NCBI GenBank assembly: GCA_002308875.1
Contig: DBWK01000001.1
Coordinates: forward strand, 1 to 8,196
Length of the DNA stretch: 8,196 nt
Direction of reading: 5' to 3'
Source: Treponema sp. UBA1240
Lineage (GTDB): Bacteria; Spirochaetota; Spirochaetia; Treponematales; Treponemataceae
Both the position numbers and the translations under genes were made by a program. This document shows, in pieces, positions 1 through 5,581 of this stretch; within the stretch, counting starts at the first letter, position 1, and each line of letters begins with the position of its first letter. Under the pieces are notes generated by a model. It saw only the letters and a list, made by a program, of their open reading frames with translations, was not told where the DNA came from and searched no databases.

Positions 1-489
1 TGCAGCGATTTGTTTGTGGCTCACGGCGGACACAACTTTGCGGCGGGTTTTACACTTTACAAGAATAATTTTGAGGAATTTGAACGCCGGCTTGTAACAG
101 CAGCTCAAATTATGGAATTCCCTCAGGGCGAAGAAAAAACTCTCTGCATTGATGCGGAACTGCCGCCTAACTATATTACACCGGATTTGCTTAAGCTCGT
201 TGATACCTTTGAGCCCTACGGCGAATGTAACCCGCAGCTGGTGTTCCTCGCAAAAAAGCTTAAAATCTTTACCGCCGACTTAATCGGCAAAGATGCGTCG
301 CACCTCAAGCTTACTCTCTCATGCGGCAGCACAAAATGGCCCGCCCTGTTATGGAGCGGTGCTGAGCGCCTTAAAAGAGATTTTGACATCGGCTCTTATG
401 TGGATATAGTGTTCAACATCAACAGGAATACATTCAACGGTGTAGAAACCCCGCAGATGATTCTGCTTGATATAAAACAAAGCCAATAA
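1..489 (+). CDS. recJ: RecJ single-stranded-DNA exonuclease, C-terminal part (5' end outside window)
   Basis: RecJ is a cytoplasmic 5'-3' exonuclease on single-stranded DNA, used in recombination (RecF pathway), mismatch repair and base-excision repair. Only the last 162 codons are here; the reading frame is open from base 1, so the true start and the catalytic DHH domain lie to the left. What is visible: the DHHA1-type glycine motif GGHNFAAGF (bases 25-51), matching the GGHxxAAG of RecJ, then the OB-fold region beginning around ELPPNYITP (from base 157) and the family motif EPYGECNP (bases 211-234; usually EPFGxGNP, so here a Cys replaces a Gly). The protein ends with a short strand-rich stretch and TAA at 487-489, as expected for the RecJ C-terminus. 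A TTG at base 10 is an internal codon, not a start. The next gene follows after 39 bases on the same strand. Confidence 0.93.
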   Translation, partial: CSDLFVAHGGHNFAAGFTLYKNNFEEFERRLVTAAQIMEFPQGEEKTLCIDAELPPNYITPDLLKLVDTFEPYGECNPQLVFLAKKLKIFTADLIGKDASHLKLTLSCGSTKWPALLWSGAERLKRDFDIGSYVDIVFNINRNTFNGVETPQMILLDIKQSQ

Positions 490-493
490 TCTG

Positions 494-522
494 TTGATAA
501 AACAAAATTCTTGTTGTAGACT
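494..522 (+). promoter_or_regulatory. Putative sigma70-type promoter for the DUF1266 gene
   Basis: TTGATA (494-499, five of six matches to TTGACA), a 17-base spacer, then TAGACT (517-522, four of six matches to TATAAT). It sits in the 39-base gap after recJ. Only 6 bases separate the -10-like hexamer from the ATG at 529, so the predicted transcription start falls on or next to the start codon. No Shine-Dalgarno sequence is present; the six bases before the ATG are all T. Either the transcript is leaderless, or this match is chance and the gene is read from an upstream recJ transcript. Confidence 0.4.
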
Positions 523-528
523 TTTTTT

Positions 529-1839
529 ATGAACAAAAAAATACTTTCATTATTTCTTATTGTTTTTATAACCTTCTCTGTTTTTAGCAACGAAAGCGTT
601 GAATTTGACAAAGAACATACCGAACGGTATGCATGTGCTTTTTCTTCAATTATGGCGCAGATGAATGAACTTAATGTTACTTCATTCAATTACGGTAAAG
701 ATGTAGGCAAGCAATGCCGCTTCATATTAAAAAATTCATGGGATATAACCAATTATGAACAATTGATTTCACAAATAGATGATTTGCTTGCCCACGGACA
801 TAACGGCACTTTTTTATTTCTTGCAGGACTAATTGAAACAAACGAAAACATGAAACCTGTTGAGATAATTTCAAAAGAATGTCTGACGGCTTCGGAAGGT
901 ACACGTCTGTTTTATGTATATTCAATAAAAGACAGACTAGGTCCTCTTGCGATAAGCGCATGGGACAAAGCCCGCTGTATCAGTCTTTTGCGTTGGAGTA
1001 TAAGTGCAGGTTTTATTACAGAAGAAGAAGCACTTCAGCGTGCAGAACCGATTGTGGAGTCTCTTATAAACGAATACTCAACCTGGGATGATTTTTTTGC
1101 ACATTATATAGCAGGCAGACAGTTTTACGGAGCAACAGACAACAGTTCTTCAAGGCTTGCGACGGATGCCGTCAAATACTGTAAACAAGTTCATAAAAAA
1201 ATTGATTTTGAGAATCTTCCGCTCCAAGGAACAGCCTCAGATACCGGTTTGCTTAAATATGACGATACATCGCTTTTATATGAGCTTTCCTCAGAGGCCA
1301 GACGCTGGTATGAGCTTCAGGACTTGTTCGACAAGTATACGGAAAAGAACATTACCAAAACAACCAATAAACTTACCGAAATCAAGAAAAAACATAAGGA
1401 ATATGCTGATATTCCCTTTGTTGAATATTTTGATTCTGTACTTTTATCCGATCAAAAAACTGGTGCCGATATTTGGCGCTGTTCATTCATATACGACAAA
1501 CTCAAAAAACAGCTGGAAAATATTCCTCCAGACAGAACATTGTACAAATGGGTAAACATGGATTTTGCACGTATACACCTTATTCTTAATCATCCTGAAA
1601 AGGCTCTTGACTGCATTGCCCTTCTTCCCGCCGAAACTGCAAACAGCGGTTACTTTCAGATGCTCAAAGGTGTTTCTTATTTGTACCTTATTGGTACTTC
1701 ACCCGATTTTGAAGTGAATACAAATTACGAATCAAATGCGTACGAAGCCTTGTCCAATGCCGAGTTGCAGGAATATCCTCTCAGCGACAGTACACTGCAA
1801 TGGATGCGGGAATACGAACGCAAAAGAGACAACAATTGA
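529..1839 (+). CDS. Exported DUF1266-domain protein with helical C-terminal region
   Basis: 436 residues, function unknown. Residues 1-20 look like a Sec signal peptide: two Lys, a hydrophobic core, and a likely cut after VFS at about residue 20. There is no lipobox cysteine. Residues about 60-200 match the pattern I know for DUF1266: a Trp with a GH pair upstream (W71, G90-H91), then AWDKAR (144-149), RWSISAGFITEEEA (155-168) and a Ser/Thr-Trp plus GR motif (TWDD 185-188, AGRQFY 195-200). The DUF1266 match is by eye. Residues about 250-436 are predicted helical and charged, with a TPR-like stretch near ARIHLILNHPEKALDCIALLP; this repeat call is weak. The ATG at 529 gives the signal peptide directly, which supports this start, although no ribosome binding site precedes it. 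The stop overlaps the start of the next gene by 4 bases, so the two are probably translated together. Known relatives include the E. coli YbeR/YbeU proteins, whose role is not established. Confidence 0.85.
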   Translation: MNKKILSLFLIVFITFSVFSNESVEFDKEHTERYACAFSSIMAQMNELNVTSFNYGKDVGKQCRFILKNSWDITNYEQLISQIDDLLAHGHNGTFLFLAGLIETNENMKPVEIISKECLTASEGTRLFYVYSIKDRLGPLAISAWDKARCISLLRWSISAGFITEEEALQRAEPIVESLINEYSTWDDFFAHYIAGRQFYGATDNSSSRLATDAVKYCKQVHKKIDFENLPLQGTASDTGLLKYDDTSLLYELSSEARRWYELQDLFDKYTEKNITKTTNKLTEIKKKHKEYADIPFVEYFDSVLLSDQKTGADIWRCSFIYDKLKKQLENIPPDRTLYKWVNMDFARIHLILNHPEKALDCIALLPAETANSGYFQMLKGVSYLYLIGTSPDFEVNTNYESNAYEALSNAELQEYPLSDSTLQWMREYERKRDNN

Positions 1840-3758
1840 AAGGATTGAACAGATTAAATAAACTACAGGTCTGCCTGATACTTATTCTTTTTGTATGCGT
1901 ATTTACCTTGTCTGCGGATATTTCGCCTGATTTTCTTTCTAAAATAAGTGCCGCCACATATTTAACTGTAGGCAGACAAAAGAATGGTACATACACCGAG
2001 TTGGGAACAGCCGTTCTTTTGGATAACGGCTTGTTCTATACATCGGCATCAGCTTTCAATCTGTTTTCGGAGAGCATTTGTGAAGATTATTTTGTAAAAG
2101 ACCAGAATGAAAATTATTACAAAATAAAAAATATTCAAAAACTTAACACAAAGCGTGATATAATTTGTTTTGACACGGAGGAAAAGCCGTCAAAAGAAGG
2201 ACTTTCTGCCGTCGCAGACACTCAAAACACACCTTCAGCCGCTTATTCAGTAACAGTCTCCTCAAAAGAAGGTATTACACTGGAAATCTGCAATTTTTTT
2301 GGAAAATTCTACGAACAGGATATACAGGAATGGAAATGGCTCTATTTCAGTTCGGAACGTTCATCCCAAACCGGTATAATCGTAAATGAAAATGCAGAAG
2401 TAATAGGCTTTATAACGTCAAAAAGCAACGAAAAAAACACCATGTTTGTTCTTCCGTTTGCAGAAACTGAAAATCTCAAGCCTGATACAGCGATAATCAA
2501 CGAAACATTTTCTTTTTCGCTTCCCAATATCTATTCAAGACAATTTACTCATAAAATAAAAATGGAAATTCCGCTTCCGAATTCTCTTGAAGAAATAAAC
2601 AAAGAACTCACAGCGAAATTTACGGACTATTTTTCGGAATTTGCTTCAAGTATCCAAAAGAATTTCGGAATGAACAGCAGCCGCGGTTTTCTTAAGGCGC
2701 TCGGTTCGAGCGAAATACGTTCCAGTGCTTCAATACCGGACTTCCCCTACACTATCTGTCTTGATGAAAACTCAAAGTGGGCTTACTATCTTCCCGAAAA
2801 CCTTGAAGAAGCACTTGCTTTTACCAACGGCTTTACTGTCAGCGGTTCACTTTTTGGTTTTACCCTCACATTCCTGAACAGGGATTCGGCTCATTTTCTT
2901 GAAGATTTTCTTGCAGATCCGCTGCTCATTGCCAAATACCTTAAAGACTCGGTATTCCCGGAAGATTATGACACGGAACCGGAAGTTACAGAAGCGTTTG
3001 AGGACGAACTGGGCAGAAAATGGATGTTCAACTACTGGAAAGGCACGACTGAAGACGAAGTGTTTATAACCCTTGCACTTCCCCTGCCCCAGGGATTTTA
3101 CGTAATGGCGGACAAGGGATCTCCTTTTAAAATCAAAAACGCTTCAACCGTAAAAATGAAATTCCTTACTTCATACGTTTATCCGTCATATTCCGCCACA
3201 CTCTCCGAATGGATTGAATATCTCACATTGTTAAAAGAATACGAAAACCTTTACGGCGGATTTGACAACGTCACAATAGATTACGATGAAAAATCATTCA
3301 ATTTTGATTCGGAACTTTTTAAACTGCAAATGCCGTCTGACATTTTTGCAGTTAACAATGATACCACATTCCGCATTGCTTTTGGCTATGACGACACAAA
3401 CGGCAAAGCTTGTCTCAAGCTGCGCAGTTTTGACTTGTTCTCACCGCCCGCCTATGAGGACTACAAGTGTCTTTTCGTTTCACAGATACTCAAGCCAGAC
3501 GAAAACGCCGAGTTCTGGCTTAAACAGCAGTGGGAAGAAAAAAAAGACAAGGTATATCCTTACACAGGAACTCCGTACGATTATGAGCAGTTCACATACT
3601 ATGACGAGATAATTTATCCCAAAGGCTTTACAGCTAAAAACAGGAATGAACTTACAGAATTGTACTATTTTGCCTGTGAGCTTAAGGGTAACGGCAAAAA
3701 GAAAGAGATAAAGAATCTCGCAAAAAACGTAAAGAAAGTTCTGACTATCAAAGAATAA
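1836..3758 (+). CDS. Exported protein with degenerate trypsin/HtrA-like domain (predicted inactive) and unassigned C-terminal region
   Basis: 640 residues from the TTG at 1836, which overlaps the upstream TGA (1837-1839). An in-frame ATG at 1800 would add 12 residues, but it lengthens the region ahead of the hydrophobic core and has no ribosome binding site; the TTG has a weak AG-rich stretch (1825-1829) 6 bases upstream. Residues 1-27 form a signal peptide (K2, R6, K9, core 12-25, likely cut after TLSA). Residues about 35-210 follow the trypsin/HtrA layout: GTAVLLDNG (57-65, like GSGFxxDG), then FYTSASAF (67-74, like LTNAHV), RDIICF (107-112, like DLAVL), TGIIVNENAEVIGF (179-192, like GGPLVNxxGEVIGI) and FVLP (204-207, like FAIP). 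In this alignment the catalytic His is Ser72 and the catalytic Ser is Gln178; Asp108 remains. Spacings (36 and 70 residues) are near those of DegP (30 and 75). Residues 215-640 match nothing I recognise and contain alternating strands and helices with many Tyr, Phe and acidic residues, ending in a Lys-rich tail. Likely periplasmic; role unknown, perhaps binding rather than cutting. Confidence 0.82.
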   Translation: MKGLNRLNKLQVCLILILFVCVFTLSADISPDFLSKISAATYLTVGRQKNGTYTELGTAVLLDNGLFYTSASAFNLFSESICEDYFVKDQNENYYKIKNIQKLNTKRDIICFDTEEKPSKEGLSAVADTQNTPSAAYSVTVSSKEGITLEICNFFGKFYEQDIQEWKWLYFSSERSSQTGIIVNENAEVIGFITSKSNEKNTMFVLPFAETENLKPDTAIINETFSFSLPNIYSRQFTHKIKMEIPLPNSLEEINKELTAKFTDYFSEFASSIQKNFGMNSSRGFLKALGSSEIRSSASIPDFPYTICLDENSKWAYYLPENLEEALAFTNGFTVSGSLFGFTLTFLNRDSAHFLEDFLADPLLIAKYLKDSVFPEDYDTEPEVTEAFEDELGRKWMFNYWKGTTEDEVFITLALPLPQGFYVMADKGSPFKIKNASTVKMKFLTSYVYPSYSATLSEWIEYLTLLKEYENLYGGFDNVTIDYDEKSFNFDSELFKLQMPSDIFAVNNDTTFRIAFGYDDTNGKACLKLRSFDLFSPPAYEDYKCLFVSQILKPDENAEFWLKQQWEEKKDKVYPYTGTPYDYEQFTYYDEIIYPKGFTAKNRNELTELYYFACELKGNGKKKEIKNLAKNVKKVLTIKE

Positions 3759-3773
3759 TCAGCCTAGCGCTGA
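3759..3773 (-). terminator. Weak hairpin at the convergent gene junction, possible terminator of the antiporter gene
   Basis: A perfect 5-base-pair stem (TCAGC / GCTGA) around a 5-base loop, containing the antiporter's own stop codon. Read on the minus strand it is followed by TTATTCTTTG, a T-rich but interrupted run; read on the plus strand there is no T run. The stem is short, so it would be a poor intrinsic terminator. It is the only hairpin I see at this junction. Confidence 0.25.
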
Positions 3774-5483
3774 AAGCTTCTGATGCAGGGCAACTACCTG
3801 TGTATGCAGATAGTGGTCAAGAGCGGGCTTTTCGATTATGCCGAGCAGCTTGCCATTTTCATCTTCAATCGGCAGGGCTTCCGTATCTTCTTCTTGAAAC
3901 ATTGATAGCACATCCGGTATCGGAGTATCGGGGCGGCATGTTTTTTTGACCGGCTCCATTATATCCATGGCAAGAACACCGTCCGACATGTCGAGTATGA
4001 GGAAGCTTTCTTTTAAGTGGTCAATCGTTATTATTCCTGAGAGTTTTCCGTCAGAATCCCGTACTACATAATTCAGATTGTGCTGATGGCTGAAAGAATC
4101 GAGAATATCCTTGAGCCTTGCAGTCTCTGTAACAATCGCGTCAGAATCCGCCGAGCAGATTGGTTTTCCGCCGGAAGTGATGTCGCTCACCTTACAGTTT
4201 TTCATTATATCTTCTTCGCAAATATCAAGCCCACATTCCTGCGCTTTGTCGATACCATGCTTAACGCAAACAGGACCGACCAGTTGAACTACAAAGGTAG
4301 TTGCTGTAATTATCAGTATGATTGTAGGCCCGATTGTACTGCTGAACGTTTGTCCCGCGGCAATTGAAAGACCTATTGCAACACCCGCCTGACTTAACAG
4401 GCACCACGGCAGATACTTGCGTACTGTTTCGGGCGCATGGGTAATCTTTGCACCGAATCTTGCACCTACTGACTTACCTACCGTACGGCAGAAAATATAC
4501 AGTAGCGCAATAATGCCTACATAAAGGTTGATATTCCAGATGTTAAGTTTGGCGCCTACAAGAACAAAAAACAGAACGTAAATCGGCGGTGTGAACTTTT
4601 CTACTAAGGCAAACGTGGGGCGTGTTTTTGCAGGAGCAAAGTTTACCATAAAAAAGCCGACCGACATTGCCGCAAGAATGTTGTCAAGGTCAAGATAACC
4701 GCATACACCGGTGGATAAAAAGATTGCACCCAGTGAGAAAGCAAGGATACGGCCCTCATCCGTCATTACATTGCGGATAAAAAGACTCAGCAAAAAGCCT
4801 ATTGCAGAGCCAATGAGTATCGAGAAAAATACATCATAAAACAGATGCATCAGCTGCTGCATAAAACTTCCGCCCGTGTATCCGAGAAACGAAGAGGCTA
4901 CAGAAGAAGCTATCGCATACAAAAACAGAGCAACCGCATCGTCCATGGCTACAATTCCCAAAACTGTAGTTGTAAGCGGACCGCGTGTTCTGTTCTCTCT
5001 CAGAACATCAGTTGTTGCGGCTGGAGCGGTCGCGGATGATATGGATCCGAGTACCAAACCGAGCGCAAGTGAAACATTCATGTTCTTTGTGAACAAATAC
5101 GAGACTATCGTTACCAGAACGGATACTACAAAAAATGGAACTATGGCTTCAAAAAGAAGTATTCCGATAAACTGCTTTCCGTATTTTTTGAGAATATTGA
5201 GCTTCAGCTCGCCGCCAATGAGAAAACCTATGAGCGAAAGTGCGATGGAACTTACCGGATCAAGCGAAACAATTACATCCGAAGACAAAATCTGAAAGCC
5301 CGACTGCCCTATTATAATTCCGATTACAATATATCCTACAACCTGTGGTATCCGCAGTTTTTGAAAAAGCCTTCCACCCATTGCACCCAACAAAAGAATC
5401 AAACCAAAAAGAAGAACAAGATTCATTTTGTCAATTGCATTGAAATGCATAAAATCAGGAAGGAACTGAGCAAATATATTCAT
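3759..5483 (-). CDS. CPA2-family monovalent cation/proton antiporter with C-terminal CBS pair
   Basis: 574 residues. Inner-membrane exchanger of the CPA2 (KefB/NapA-like) superfamily, expected to swap Na+ or K+ for H+ for pH and ion homeostasis; the ion cannot be read from sequence. Residues about 21-410 are a string of hydrophobic segments. Family marks: RIPQVVGYIVIGIIIG (44-59) after the first helix; the discontinuous-helix region SATAPAATTDVL (150-161); and AMDDA (179-183), where D181-D182 is the acidic pair at the ion site. Exchangers with two acids here (NapA, NhaA) are typically electrogenic, whereas KefC-type proteins have Gln-Asp. Residues 431-574 carry two CBS motifs, the first ending at LSGIITIDHL and the second at LLGIIEKPALDHYL, probably a nucleotide-sensing regulatory pair. 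There is no KTN/RCK domain, unlike Kef proteins. I chose ATG at 5483; a TTG at 5501 would add six residues. Convergent with the pseudoprotease gene and divergent from clpB. Confidence 0.92.
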   Translation of the reverse strand: MNIFAQFLPDFMHFNAIDKMNLVLLFGLILLLGAMGGRLFQKLRIPQVVGYIVIGIIIGQSGFQILSSDVIVSLDPVSSIALSLIGFLIGGELKLNILKKYGKQFIGILLFEAIVPFFVVSVLVTIVSYLFTKNMNVSLALGLVLGSISSATAPAATTDVLRENRTRGPLTTTVLGIVAMDDAVALFLYAIASSVASSFLGYTGGSFMQQLMHLFYDVFFSILIGSAIGFLLSLFIRNVMTDEGRILAFSLGAIFLSTGVCGYLDLDNILAAMSVGFFMVNFAPAKTRPTFALVEKFTPPIYVLFFVLVGAKLNIWNINLYVGIIALLYIFCRTVGKSVGARFGAKITHAPETVRKYLPWCLLSQAGVAIGLSIAAGQTFSSTIGPTIILIITATTFVVQLVGPVCVKHGIDKAQECGLDICEEDIMKNCKVSDITSGGKPICSADSDAIVTETARLKDILDSFSHQHNLNYVVRDSDGKLSGIITIDHLKESFLILDMSDGVLAMDIMEPVKKTCRPDTPIPDVLSMFQEEDTEALPIEDENGKLLGIIEKPALDHYLHTQVVALHQKLSALG

Positions 5484-5489
5484 GGTTTC

Positions 5490-5518
5490 GTTATAATACA
5501 AAGGAAAAAACTTTACAA
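5490..5518 (-). promoter_or_regulatory. Putative sigma70-type promoter for the antiporter gene
   Basis: On the minus strand, TTGTAA (5518 down to 5513, four of six matches), a 17-base spacer, then TATAAC (5495 down to 5490, five of six matches). Six bases (GAAACC) separate it from the ATG at 5483, so the expected transcription start is on or next to the start codon. No Shine-Dalgarno sequence lies upstream of the ATG. Confidence 0.5.
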
Positions 5519-5523
5519 TACAG

Positions 5524-5541
5524 CTTAAAATTTACTTAAAA
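5524..5541. repeat. Two direct copies of CTTAAAA, one helical turn apart
   Basis: CTTAAAA occurs at 5524-5530 and 5535-5541, 11 bases start to start, in the 98-base divergent intergenic region between the two putative promoters. The spacing would put both copies on the same DNA face, as for a regulator site, but the region is so AT-rich that chance is a real alternative. No CIRCE-type inverted repeat (TTAGCACTC / GAGTGCTAA) and no CtsR-type repeat is seen anywhere in 5484-5581. Confidence 0.25.
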
Positions 5542-5547
5542 ATCGTA

Positions 5548-5577
5548 TTGCTTTTTTAAATTTAATTAGTATCTTTG
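5548..5577 (+). promoter_or_regulatory. Putative clpB promoter, with a TAnnTTTG-type element
   Basis: TTGCTT (5548-5553) and TATCTT (5570-5575) are separated by 16 bases as a weak sigma70 pair. Read another way, TTG (5548-5550), 19 bases, then TATCTTTG (5570-5577) fits the Bacteroidetes-type promoter TTTG-N19-21-TAnnTTTG, with ATTG in the upstream element. The -10 hexamer ends 6 bases before the ATG at 5582, which implies a leader of zero to a few bases. GTGG just before the ATG is too close to be a normal ribosome binding site. No heat-shock operator is visible. Confidence 0.5.
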
Positions 5578-5581
5578 TGGT

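Noticed and set aside
1157..1555. Second plus-strand open frame inside the DUF1266 gene
   Set aside because: Overlaps the gene with signal peptide and domain motifs completely; its translation shows no recognisable motif.
1884..1910. Possible lipoprotein signal in the pseudoprotease (Cys21 after LFV)
   Set aside because: The residues before the Cys (Leu, Phe, Val) do not fit even a relaxed spirochaetal lipobox, and a better Sec cut follows TLSA at residue 27.
4876..5295. Plus-strand open frame (139 codons) opposite the antiporter gene
   Set aside because: Antisense to conserved transmembrane segments, including the AMDDA site; no family resemblance and no upstream start signals.
5556..5565. 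TTAAATTTAA palindrome between the divergent genes
   Set aside because: Ten bases of pure A/T in an AT-rich promoter spacer; such palindromes are expected by chance.
5484..5581. CIRCE or CtsR heat-shock operator ahead of clpB
   Set aside because: Neither the TTAGCACTC inverted repeat nor tandem AGGTCAAA-like heptads occur in this region.
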